Part shown: positions 39,046-48,344 of the stretch, one piece after another | How the letters are laid out: every line of letters starts with the position of its first letter | Numbering within the stretch: position 1 is the first letter of the stretch | Source: an uncultured Bacteroidales bacterium | GTDB taxonomy: Bacteria; Bacteroidota; Bacteroidia; Bacteroidales; UBA932 | Length of the DNA: 59,063 nt | Assembly: GCA_946185205.1 (NCBI GenBank) | Contig: CAMHIP010000003.1 | Location: forward strand, 1 to 59,063 | Direction: 5' to 3' | The notes under the pieces: model-generated | What the model was told of the DNA's origin: nothing | The model's database searches: none | The model's input: the letters and a program-made list of their open reading frames with translations, nothing else | Made by a program: the position numbers and the translations under genes

Positions 39046-40320
39046 ATGGCAGATTCCTTCCGGCAGACGCTGACCCTCGGCGACGCGCAGAAGCTGACGG
39101 GACCCCGGGCCTTCAACATCATGATGAAGCCCGCCGGGTCGCTGTGCAATCTCGGCTGCGCCTACTGCTACTACCTCGACAAGGCGGAGATCTACGGCGG
39201 ACACGAGCCCCGGATGAGCCTGGAGATGCTGGAGACGGCGGTACGCGGCTACATCGAGGCCAACGACGTGCCCGAGGTGACCTTCATCTGGCACGGCGGC
39301 GAGCCCATGGTCCTGGGGCTGGACTTCTACCGCCAGGCGATGGCCTTCCAGCAGCGCTACGCCGGCGGCAAGACCATCCGCAACACCCTGCAGACCAACG
39401 GTACGCTCATCACGCGCGAGTGGGCGCGTTTCTTCAAGGAACATGATTTCCTGCTGGGCGTTTCGCTGGACGGCCCGCGCGACATCCACGACAAGTTCCG
39501 GCGCGACAAGGGCGGAGCGCCCACCTTCGACAAGGTGATGCGGGGCATCGAACTGCTGGATGCGGAAGGCGTCCCGTTCAATACGATGTCCACCGTCAAT
39601 TCGGCCTGCGAAGGGCGCGGGCTGGAGGTCTATCGCTTCCTCAAAGGCATCGGCAGCCGCTACCTGCAGTTCCTGCCTGTCGTGGAGCACATCCTCAAGG
39701 GGCCCCGGCCCCGGATCGTGGATCCGGACACCCCCGGCGCGGTTCTCGCCCGCTGGAGCGTAAGCGACGTGGGTTTCGGCCGCTTCCTGTGCGACATCTT
39801 CGACGAATGGGTCCGGCAGGACGTGGGCGCGTGTTTCGTCAACCTCTTCGACGCCACCCTGGCCGGATGGTGCGGCGTGCCCCCCGGGACCTGCGCGTAC
39901 GCGGACACCTGCGGCGACAACGCCATCCTGGAGCACAACGGCGACCTCTACCCCTGCGACCATTTCGTGTATCCGAAATACCGGCTGGGCAACATCCGCG
40001 AGCACAGCATCGCGGAGCTGATGGATGCGGAGAAGATGGTGCAGTTCGGTCTCGCCAAGCGGACTGCGCTCCCGCGCAGATGCCGCGCCTGCGAATACGT
40101 GCAGCTCTGCCACGGCGAATGTCCCAAGCACCGTTTCAACCGCACGGAAGCCGGCGAGACGGGACTGAACGCCCTCTGCGCCGGCTACCGGATGTTCTAT
40201 GCGCATTCCGCGCCTTATATGCTCAAGATGCGCGAGCTGCTCGCCCGGGACCTCGCCCCGGCGCTCGTGATGCCGTGGGCGCGCGAGCAGAAATCCCTTC
40301 GTCTTACGGTTCCGCGATGA
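39046..40320 (+). CDS. Anaerobic sulfatase maturase (radical SAM/SPASM)
   Basis: MMKPAGSLCNLGCAYCYYLDKAEIY; TFIWHGGEPM; VSLDGPRDIHDKFRRDK; CRACEYVQLCHGECPKHRF. Confidence 0.92.
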   Translation: MADSFRQTLTLGDAQKLTGPRAFNIMMKPAGSLCNLGCAYCYYLDKAEIYGGHEPRMSLEMLETAVRGYIEANDVPEVTFIWHGGEPMVLGLDFYRQAMAFQQRYAGGKTIRNTLQTNGTLITREWARFFKEHDFLLGVSLDGPRDIHDKFRRDKGGAPTFDKVMRGIELLDAEGVPFNTMSTVNSACEGRGLEVYRFLKGIGSRYLQFLPVVEHILKGPRPRIVDPDTPGAVLARWSVSDVGFGRFLCDIFDEWVRQDVGACFVNLFDATLAGWCGVPPGTCAYADTCGDNAILEHNGDLYPCDHFVYPKYRLGNIREHSIAELMDAEKMVQFGLAKRTALPRRCRACEYVQLCHGECPKHRFNRTEAGETGLNALCAGYRMFYAHSAPYMLKMRELLARDLAPALVMPWAREQKSLRLTVPR

Positions 40321-42031
40321 AGGGCTGGAGGTACTCGCCGATGCGGTCGAGCCAGTTGTAGCTGCCCGTGCCGGGCGAGGCCGTGCGCTGGAAGCAGTGC
40401 GGACGCAGGGCAAGCGTATGCAGTTCGCTCTGGATGCCCATGGCACGCATCTTCTCCCAGGTCTTGACCGAATTCATCGAAGCGTACACGTCGGCGTCGC
40501 CGTGCAGGAAGAGCATCGGCGCCGTGTCGAGGTCGAAGCTGAACTCGGGCGCGAGGACGGCGGAGTCGTCGTTGCCCCGGGTCGTGTTGCCGCCGTCCAG
40601 CCCGTCGGTCAGCGCGTAGGCCGGATAGATGCCGATGCCCCACTGGACCTTGCAGGAGACGCGGTCGATGGCGTCGATGGGCAGATAGGACTGGTGCCGG
40701 GAAGAGGTCACGCCCATCAGCGTAAGGTGGCCGCCGGCGGAGGAGCCCATGATGCCGATCCGGTCGGGATCCAGGCCGTGCTCCGCCGCCTCGCTGCGTA
40801 CGATGCGGATGGCGCGCTGGAGATCCTGCCAGGCCGTGATGTGCTTGGCGAGGCCTTCCGGACGCGGCGTACGGTATTTCAGCGTGACGACGGTCACGCC
40901 CATGGCGTTGAGATAGCGCCGGGCCGGGGCCACCTCAAAGGCGTCGGGATCGTTGCGCGAGTAGGCGCCGCCGGAATAGATGATCTGGATGGCGCGCGTC
41001 TTGCGCACGGCGGGGATATGCCATTCGATGTACGGGACACACTGGTTCTCCCGAAAATCCGGCGTCTTGCCCGCCGGCCAGACATCTTCGCGGATCAGTT
41101 CCGCCCGGTCGGCGTCGCTGGTGAAGCGGTCGGCCAGCGCGACTTCCGGCTGGAGGGGGCCGAGGTACCCCATCTGGGTCATGAACTCGACGGCCCGGTC
41201 GAAGCCGAAGGCGCCGTGGCCCTTGCCGGGATAGAGGTGCAGCTCGGCCGGGATGCCCATACGGCGCAACTGCCGGTAGATCAGCGTAGATCCATTGGGT
41301 GTATAGGGGTCGAGGCCGCCGTGGTGCAAGCTCATCGGGCAGGTCTTCTCATCGAACTTGAAGATGCTGTCCAGCTTGATGTCGGGGCCATAGCCCTCGC
41401 GGCTGGCCGGGTCGCCCGAGGCGCCGTCGCTCGTCACGTAGGCCGGGGCGTTGACGATGGCCCAGTTGATATGGCAGGGCAGGTCGTCGATCCTGTCGAT
41501 CCGCTCATAGGCCGGCGTCTGCGAACTGGTCGCGAGCAGCACGGCGAGGTGGGACCCGGCCGACATGGAGATGGTCCCGATCTTCTCGGGATCGAAACCG
41601 CGCTTCTTCGCCTCGCTCCTGACCAGGCGGACGGCGCGCTGGCCGTCTTCCCAGGCGCTCTGGTAGATCGGCAGTCCCTGCGGACGCGGGGTGCGATAGA
41701 CGAGGTTGACGCATTGGAAACCGAGGGCCGTGAGCTTCTCGTGCCACTCGTTGATCAGGGTCACATCGACGGTCCCGAAATAGGCGCCGCCGGAGATCAG
41801 GATCATGCAGGCGCCGTTGCGCACGGACTTGTCCGGTGCCTCGAACCATTCCAGATACGGCATCCGGTGCTCTTCCCGCTTGAAGCCCGGGGTGCGGATT
41901 TCATTGACCATAGCGGCCATCTGGCCGTCCTGGGCGTCGGGCATCTTGCCCTTCGGCCAGAGGGGTTCGCGCTCGAAAGCGCCGAGCGTAAGCGTGCAGA
42001 AAAGGAGCAGGGCTCCGAGCAACTTCTTCAT
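40304..42031 (-). CDS. Tandem two-domain alpha/beta-hydrolase (carbohydrate esterase-like)
   Basis: Two internally homologous halves: ISGGAYFG..YRTPRPQGLP..SMSAGSHL and YSGGAYSR..YRTPRPEGLA..GSSAGGHL. Confidence 0.87.
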   Translation of the reverse strand: MKKLLGALLLFCTLTLGAFEREPLWPKGKMPDAQDGQMAAMVNEIRTPGFKREEHRMPYLEWFEAPDKSVRNGACMILISGGAYFGTVDVTLINEWHEKLTALGFQCVNLVYRTPRPQGLPIYQSAWEDGQRAVRLVRSEAKKRGFDPEKIGTISMSAGSHLAVLLATSSQTPAYERIDRIDDLPCHINWAIVNAPAYVTSDGASGDPASREGYGPDIKLDSIFKFDEKTCPMSLHHGGLDPYTPNGSTLIYRQLRRMGIPAELHLYPGKGHGAFGFDRAVEFMTQMGYLGPLQPEVALADRFTSDADRAELIREDVWPAGKTPDFRENQCVPYIEWHIPAVRKTRAIQIIYSGGAYSRNDPDAFEVAPARRYLNAMGVTVVTLKYRTPRPEGLAKHITAWQDLQRAIRIVRSEAAEHGLDPDRIGIMGSSAGGHLTLMGVTSSRHQSYLPIDAIDRVSCKVQWGIGIYPAYALTDGLDGGNTTRGNDDSAVLAPEFSFDLDTAPMLFLHGDADVYASMNSVKTWEKMRAMGIQSELHTLALRPHCFQRTASPGTGSYNWLDRIGEYLQPFIAEP

Positions 42032-42120
42032 ATGCTGACAATTTTGGTATAACCTACACATGTGGATGCGTAAATTTACAAAAAATTGGACGATTCGGAA
42101 GCTTTTGGACAGTTTTTGCC

Positions 42121-42185
42121 GTCATGTCCGGCCGCCACCGTCATGCCCGACAATCACCGTCATGCCCGGCCTGACCGGGCATCTC
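42121..42185 (+). repeat. Cluster of palindromic-repeat units: two 19-nt partial units plus one full copy
   Basis: gtcatgtccggccgccacc / gtcatgcccgacaatcacc / gtcatgcccggcctgaccgggcatctc. Confidence 0.8.
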
Positions 42186-45100
42186 TCACCGCACCGGCCG
42201 GAGCGTCACCGTCCGGGTGCAGGCGGCCGGATAGACGCGGTAGGCCCCGAAGATGCCGCGCGCCGTATCTCCCACGCCGCTGGTGGCATAGTCGAGGTTG
42301 AGCGTGATGTCGTCCGCGCGCTGCAGCTGGTACTGATAGACGGCCCTGGTCAGGTTCTCCGTCGTGTAGGGGTACGCATTGAAGGCGAACGGCGCATCCA
42401 TCGAGAATTCGATACCGCGGCCGCCGGCGTCCGAGAGCCGCACCCAGCGGTTGTCGGTGCGCAGGCCGTAGTCCTGCGGGATCAGGTAGGGCTCGTACAT
42501 GTCGGCCACCGTCGTCTCATACGCGCCGATGCGGTAGCCAGTCTTGCGGTCGGGATAGTTGGCCTGCGGGCCGCGGCCCAGCCAGGCCACCCGGTCCAGC
42601 TGCTCCTTCAGGCCCAGGGTCAGGCCCAGGCGCGGCAGCCAGGCGGGCATATTGCCCTGCGGCCGCACGGTATGCTCCAGCGTGAGCGTCCCGGCGCCGT
42701 CGATCCGGTAGCGGCAGATCTCCTCGAAGCCGTTGTAGGACATGCCCATGATGTAGGCGTCCAGCTGCGCCATGCCGCTGCCCAGGGTGGCGAGGTCCCG
42801 GACCTCCACGACCACGGTGCCGTCCGCCTCGCGGGCCTGCACGCCGGCAGGGATGCGGCGGATGCGGTCCAGCCCGGCAGCATAGTAATGCGAGGCCAGC
42901 ACATGCGCGTGACCGATGCTGCCGTAGCCCTCCACGGAGGCGCGGCCGGCGCTCAGCCCGTTCCAGCCGTCCAGCTCGTTGGCGAGCGGGGCGCGCCAGA
43001 CATTGAGCGCGAGCGGGCGCGTCAGCATTTCCCGGCCGTCATAGACGACGGAGACCAGCTGCCCGGCGGCGTCGAAGGTATAGGCAAAGCCGGGACCCTC
43101 CGCGACGGTGCGGTCGCCGTCGCGGCGCAGGGAGGCGCGTCCCCGGACGGATGCAGGTGCGGCGGGGGTAAACCAGGAAGCGAGTTCAAACTGCTCCCAG
43201 GCCAGTTCGTGGCCGGCCGGCGCCCAGGAGGTCTTGTCGCGCAGGCGGACGCTGACGGTCAGGTAATAGTGCTTCCCGGGCTCCAGGCCGGAGCGCCGGA
43301 CGGGGATGCGGACCACCTTCGCGGCCTGCGGTGCGAGGAGCACGTCCAGCGTGCCCTGCTGCACCGCCTTGCCGTCGGCGGAAAGCGTCCAGACCGTCTC
43401 GTAACGGGAATTGTCCGTGTAATACTGGCGGTTCAGGATCTCCACCGCGCCCTCCTCGTCAATGAGGGTGAAGCGGAACGGCTGCGCCATCTTCTTCATC
43501 TGCCACATCTCGGGCTGGGGCGTGCGGTCAGGCCAGATGCTGCCGTAGGTGCGCGCGCCGGCGCCGTAGGTCCAGAAGCGACCGGTCTCCTGCTCCCCTT
43601 CGAAATCCAGCCAGAGCGCCGCCCGCGCCGGATCGAATCCGTCTCCGGGCAGGACGGCGTCCGCGAAGACGCCGACATTGTCCAGCAGGGCGTCGCAGAC
43701 ATAGTCTTCGATGTCCTGGCCGCCGATCTCCTCGTTGCGGCCGATGCACAGCGACAGCGGCAGGTTGCGGATGCGGCCCGATGCGGGCTGGGAAGCAAGT
43801 TCCTGTCCGTCCACGAACAAGCGCATCGCGGCGCCGTCATACACGGCCGTCACGTTGTGCCAGCGGTTCTCCCAGTCGGCGGGAAGCGGGGCTTCCAGGG
43901 TGAGGGTACGGCCGTTGTCGATGTAGAACTGCAGTTTGTCCCGGTGCTGGCGCAGGCCGAACTGGTGCGCGCCCTTGGTGATGAAGTAACCGCCGCTGCG
44001 GTTGAACCTGCGCGGGAACACGTCCAGGGTCAGGGTGAGCTTGTCGCCCGCAATCTCCACGTTGTCGGCACGATAGACCTGCACCCACTGGTCCTGTTTG
44101 ATCAGGTCGAGCGCCAGGCCGGTGGGGCCTTTCACGAGGCGGGCCTGCCCCATGATGTGGGCCGGCGTGTGATAGGGAGAACGGTCGGTGAGGGCGCGCA
44201 CGGGCGCGTCGATGCCGACGCTGACGAAGTCCCACACGGCACCGCCGAGCAGGCGCGGATGGGCCCAGATCACATCCCAGTAGTCATCCAGCGCCCCGCC
44301 GCCGTTGCCGGCCACGGACAGGTATTCGTCCATGAAGGACGGACGCAGGTCGAGGGTGTCCAGGCCGTAGCCCAGCTCCAGCTCGAAGGGAGAAGGATAA
44401 CGCGGGCCGACGATGTCCTCGGCCGGATGCTTGGCCGCATTGCCGCCGTACATCCAGTAGCGGGTGGGATCCAGCGACTTGCCTTCCTTCACCACTTCGG
44501 TGATGTTCTGTCCCTCGCCGCTCTCGTTGCCGGCGCTCCAGAAGAGCACGCTGGCGTGGTTGCGGTCGCGCAGGACCATCCGGCGGGCCCGCTCACGGTA
44601 CATCGGGGCGAACTCCGGCATGTCGCAGACGTACTGCGTGTCGTGCGACTCGTCCCCGGTCTCGTCGATCACATAGAGGCCGTACTCGTCGGCCAGTTCC
44701 AGATAGCGGTGCACCGGCGGGTAGTGCGAAGTACGCACCGCATTGAAATTGAACTGCTTGAGTATCTCTATATCCTGGCGGATCACCTCCTCGGTGATGC
44801 GGTGGCCCATCGTGGGATGCTGCATGTGGGAGCACTGGGCGCTGAGCTTGAGCGGCTGCCCGTTGAGATAGAAGACGCCGTCGCGGATGACGGTCTTCTT
44901 GAAGCCGATCTTCTTGCGGACGGCCTCCACGACCTGGCCGCCGGCATCTTTCAGGCAGAGTTCCAGGTCATAGAGGTCCGGGGTCTCGGCCGTCCATTTC
45001 AGCGGCGCGGTCACGTGCGCCTTCAGGGAGGCCTTGTCCCGTGCGCGCTCACCGAGCGTCACCGGCGCGCCCATGCGGGCCACTTCCCGGCCCTCCCGGC

Positions 45101-46067
45101 TCACCACGCCTTCCACGCGGTATTGTCCGGCACCGCCGTCAAAGGAGCGCACAGCCACCTCCACGGACAGATCGCTGTCCCGGTAGTCTTCGTCAAAGTC
45201 GGTAATCACCTGCCAGTCCCACAGATGCGCCTTCGGGGCGGCGTACACCCACACGTCATCGAAGATGCCGGCCAGGCGCCAGTAGTCCTGGTCCTCCAGG
45301 TAATAGCCGTCGCAGTACTTGAGCACCAGCACGGCCAGCGTGTTGCGGCCGGGCTTCACGTAGCGCGTGATATCGTATTCGGCGGGCTCCTGCGCGCCCT
45401 CGTTGTAGCCGATGAGCGTGCCGTTGACCCAGACGAAGCTGGCCGAGGCCACTTTCTCGAAATGCAGGAAAATCTCGTCTCCGTTCCAGTCGCGCGGGAG
45501 CGTGAAAGCCGTCCGGTAGGCGCCGGTGGGGTTGAATTCCATCGGGGCGTTCGGGACTTCCACGGCGAAGGGATCGTCACTCACGCCGTTCAGGTTGTAC
45601 TGCGCCATCCGGATCTCGCGCTGCGACGCGCCCGGGACCCGTCCTTCGACGAGCGCCTTGTAGTGGTCCAGCCGCACCTGCGGCATGCGGTGCGGGAACG
45701 GCAGGGCGACATTGCGGAACACGGCCTGGCCGTAGCCCTGCATTTCCCAGTTGGACGGGACCTCGATCCGGTCCCACTTCCGGTCGTTGAAGGCAGGCCG
45801 GAAGAAATCGTGCGGGACCTCGCCCGGGCTTTCATAGTAGCCGAAACGCCAGGTCCCGTTCAGGGACAGATGCCTGTCGGGAATGTGAAAGGCCCGGCTT
45901 TCCTCCTGGCCGATCTCGAACACCTCGAGGTTGCTGACATAATACGGCAGATCCGGGAAGCCGTCCGGCAAGGTCCGGAATTCCTGCGCGGAAGCGGAGC
46001 GGCCCGCCTGCGCGAGGGTGAACACAGCCGCCGCGGCGGCTGCAAAACGGAACAAAACAGTCTTCAT
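42186..46067 (-). CDS. GH2 beta-galactosidase with LamG-like insert
   Basis: SHYPPVHRYLELADEYGLYVIDE, FWSAGNESGEGQN, SFMDEYLSVAGNGGGALDDYW; LamG-like WENRWHNVTAVYDGAAMRLFVDGQE. Confidence 0.92.
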   Translation of the reverse strand: MKTVLFRFAAAAAAVFTLAQAGRSASAQEFRTLPDGFPDLPYYVSNLEVFEIGQEESRAFHIPDRHLSLNGTWRFGYYESPGEVPHDFFRPAFNDRKWDRIEVPSNWEMQGYGQAVFRNVALPFPHRMPQVRLDHYKALVEGRVPGASQREIRMAQYNLNGVSDDPFAVEVPNAPMEFNPTGAYRTAFTLPRDWNGDEIFLHFEKVASASFVWVNGTLIGYNEGAQEPAEYDITRYVKPGRNTLAVLVLKYCDGYYLEDQDYWRLAGIFDDVWVYAAPKAHLWDWQVITDFDEDYRDSDLSVEVAVRSFDGGAGQYRVEGVVSREGREVARMGAPVTLGERARDKASLKAHVTAPLKWTAETPDLYDLELCLKDAGGQVVEAVRKKIGFKKTVIRDGVFYLNGQPLKLSAQCSHMQHPTMGHRITEEVIRQDIEILKQFNFNAVRTSHYPPVHRYLELADEYGLYVIDETGDESHDTQYVCDMPEFAPMYRERARRMVLRDRNHASVLFWSAGNESGEGQNITEVVKEGKSLDPTRYWMYGGNAAKHPAEDIVGPRYPSPFELELGYGLDTLDLRPSFMDEYLSVAGNGGGALDDYWDVIWAHPRLLGGAVWDFVSVGIDAPVRALTDRSPYHTPAHIMGQARLVKGPTGLALDLIKQDQWVQVYRADNVEIAGDKLTLTLDVFPRRFNRSGGYFITKGAHQFGLRQHRDKLQFYIDNGRTLTLEAPLPADWENRWHNVTAVYDGAAMRLFVDGQELASQPASGRIRNLPLSLCIGRNEEIGGQDIEDYVCDALLDNVGVFADAVLPGDGFDPARAALWLDFEGEQETGRFWTYGAGARTYGSIWPDRTPQPEMWQMKKMAQPFRFTLIDEEGAVEILNRQYYTDNSRYETVWTLSADGKAVQQGTLDVLLAPQAAKVVRIPVRRSGLEPGKHYYLTVSVRLRDKTSWAPAGHELAWEQFELASWFTPAAPASVRGRASLRRDGDRTVAEGPGFAYTFDAAGQLVSVVYDGREMLTRPLALNVWRAPLANELDGWNGLSAGRASVEGYGSIGHAHVLASHYYAAGLDRIRRIPAGVQAREADGTVVVEVRDLATLGSGMAQLDAYIMGMSYNGFEEICRYRIDGAGTLTLEHTVRPQGNMPAWLPRLGLTLGLKEQLDRVAWLGRGPQANYPDRKTGYRIGAYETTVADMYEPYLIPQDYGLRTDNRWVRLSDAGGRGIEFSMDAPFAFNAYPYTTENLTRAVYQYQLQRADDITLNLDYATSGVGDTARGIFGAYRVYPAACTRTVTLRPVR

Positions 46068-46157
46068 GAGTTCATCTCTTTCGGGATTCACTCATAAAGA
46101 TAGGCATAAAAGGAACAACCCGTCCTCTTTGACCCAAGACTGAAACAAAAAGAAGGA

Positions 46158-48344
46158 TTATTCCGCCTCCAGCAGGAACACGGCCGAACTGTACAGCGAT
46201 CCCATCACCGGATTGAACGCACCGCTCTCCAGGAAGGCGCCGGACCAGACGCCGCCGTCTCCCCACCAGCAGGAACGGTCGACGTTCAGTTCCGTGACCT
46301 TGTAGCGGCGGCCGGCATCGAGTCCCTGCAGGCGGAAAGGATGCCCCTCGGCGCCCATGGCGTTGAAGCGGATACAATAGACGAACAGCACGGCGCGGGA
46401 CTTGTCCTCACTGACATACAGCTGACCGTAATAATCGCTCCCGTAGGGCGAACCGAGGCGGTAGAGGTCGCCTCCGAAGACCAGGTCGCGGTAGCCCTTG
46501 TAGGAAGCGACGCAGCGGCGCACCAGGGCCAGTTCCTCCTCCGTCAGGTACTTGGGCTGCAGTTCCAGGCCGAGACGCCCCTGGCAGGCCACGTCGAAGC
46601 GGAACTTGAGCGGCGTCACGTTGCCGTCCTGGTGGTTCGGCACGGTGGATACGTGGTTGCCCATCACGCAGGCCGGATAAATGAGCCCGGTGGCATACTG
46701 GATCCGGACCCGCTCCAGCGCATCCGTATTGTCGCTGGTCCAGACTTCGTCGAAATACCGCATCGCCCCGTAGTCCACCCGCGCCCCGCCGGCGCTGCAG
46801 CACTGGATCAGCACATCCGGATACTTGGCCCGGATGCGTTCCATGACCTTGTAGAGTCCCTGGCAGTAAGCCACATAGAACTTGTCCTGGTCGTCCAGCG
46901 CATCGCTGCCGAAGGAAAAGACCGGACGGTTGCAGTCCCATTTGACATAGTCGATCGAGGCAGACAGCTTCATCACCCCGTCGAAGGCGTCGAACACGAA
47001 GTCCTGCACCCGCGGGTTGGTCAGGTCCAGCACCCACTGGTCGCGCTCCATATAGATCTCCCGGCCCGGGCTGCGGACCACCCACTCCGGATGCTTCTGC
47101 GCGAGTTCGGAGCGGGGATTCACCATCTCCGGCTCCATCCAGATGCCGAACTTGAGGCCCTTCTTGTGGGCGTAGGAAGCCAGGTAGTCGATGCCTTCCG
47201 GGAGCTTCTTGCGGTTGACCTGCCAGTCGCCCAGGCCGGCATCCGCGCCATTGCGCGGGTATTTGCCCCCGAACCAGCCGTCGTCGAGCACGAACATCTC
47301 CAGGTCCATCGAGGCGGCGTCATCGATCATCCGCAGCAGCGTCTGCGTGTTGAAGTCAAAGTACGCCCCTTCCCAGCTGTTGAGCAGGATGGGATGGACC
47401 GCGCCCTGCCCGTAGAGGCCGTAGCGGCGCGCCCAGCGGTGCAGGTTGCGCGAGGCCGTCCCGACGCCGGTGCCGGAATAGGTCCAGATCATCTCCGGGG
47501 TGCGGAACTGCTCCCCCGCCTCCAGCGGCCAGGCCGAGGCGAAGGGGTGGATGCCGCAGATCACGTTGAGCCGGCCTTCGACATCGTGCTCGAACGCCAG
47601 ACGGTAATTGCCGCTCCAGGCCAGGGCCCCCGCCACTACCTCGCCGGCATCCTCCCGCAGTTCTTCCGTGCCCAGGCTGAGCACGAAGGAAGGGTTGGCA
47701 CACTGGGTGTTCTGCGTGCCGCGGCGGGACTCGAGCACCTTCACGCCTTTGCCGAGCGGCTCGGATTCCAGCTTCATCTCCTGCGCCCAAGAGCCGTGGA
47801 CGTGCGAAAGGAGGTAGCTGTCAGCACGCAGGGACAGCGCGCCGGAGGCATACTCGAGCATCCGCAGCGGCTGCGACCCCTCGTTGAGGATCTCCGTGTG
47901 CTCCACGATCACGTCTTCCGCCGGGTAGGCGTCGAAGACCAGGCGCACCGCCACTTTGCGGAGCGGGTCCTTCAGCAGGATGGCGGTCGTGACCGTGCCC
48001 TGCCAGCGGCTCACCGTGTGGGAATCATAGACCAGCTCGGTGTTATGCGTCCCGTCCGCATAGCGCAGGTGCAGGGCGGGCTCCCCCAGGAAGCGCCCGC
48101 CCGTGGCCGGATAGGCCTGGGAGAAACCGGCGGTATAGCGCATGTCCCGGATGGGCACGGCGGCAAACTCGTCCGCCGCCATCCGGGGCCCGTAATACAA
48201 CTGATAAACAGTCTTGTTCTCGCGGACGGCGAAAACAAGACTGGTCGAAGAGGTCTCCACGGCGATCACCGGATCCGACCCGGCATGCAAAGGCATGGCC
48301 GAGGCCAGCAGCGCCATCAGGAAAGCAAGGAAAAACTGTTTCAT
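46158..48344 (-). CDS. GH36 alpha-galactosidase
   Basis: NSWEGAYFDFNTQTLLRMIDDAASMDLEMFVLDDGWFG; DYVKWDCNR; DEVWTSDNTDALERVRIQYAT. Confidence 0.94.
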   Translation of the reverse strand: MKQFFLAFLMALLASAMPLHAGSDPVIAVETSSTSLVFAVRENKTVYQLYYGPRMAADEFAAVPIRDMRYTAGFSQAYPATGGRFLGEPALHLRYADGTHNTELVYDSHTVSRWQGTVTTAILLKDPLRKVAVRLVFDAYPAEDVIVEHTEILNEGSQPLRMLEYASGALSLRADSYLLSHVHGSWAQEMKLESEPLGKGVKVLESRRGTQNTQCANPSFVLSLGTEELREDAGEVVAGALAWSGNYRLAFEHDVEGRLNVICGIHPFASAWPLEAGEQFRTPEMIWTYSGTGVGTASRNLHRWARRYGLYGQGAVHPILLNSWEGAYFDFNTQTLLRMIDDAASMDLEMFVLDDGWFGGKYPRNGADAGLGDWQVNRKKLPEGIDYLASYAHKKGLKFGIWMEPEMVNPRSELAQKHPEWVVRSPGREIYMERDQWVLDLTNPRVQDFVFDAFDGVMKLSASIDYVKWDCNRPVFSFGSDALDDQDKFYVAYCQGLYKVMERIRAKYPDVLIQCCSAGGARVDYGAMRYFDEVWTSDNTDALERVRIQYATGLIYPACVMGNHVSTVPNHQDGNVTPLKFRFDVACQGRLGLELQPKYLTEEELALVRRCVASYKGYRDLVFGGDLYRLGSPYGSDYYGQLYVSEDKSRAVLFVYCIRFNAMGAEGHPFRLQGLDAGRRYKVTELNVDRSCWWGDGGVWSGAFLESGAFNPVMGSLYSSAVFLLEAE

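Noticed and set aside
42060-46097. 1345-aa plus-strand ORF antisense to the GH2 gene
   Set aside because: Shadow frame of a high-GC gene: Arg/Gly/His/Val-rich translation without recognisable domains, while the opposite strand encodes a clear GH2 enzyme.
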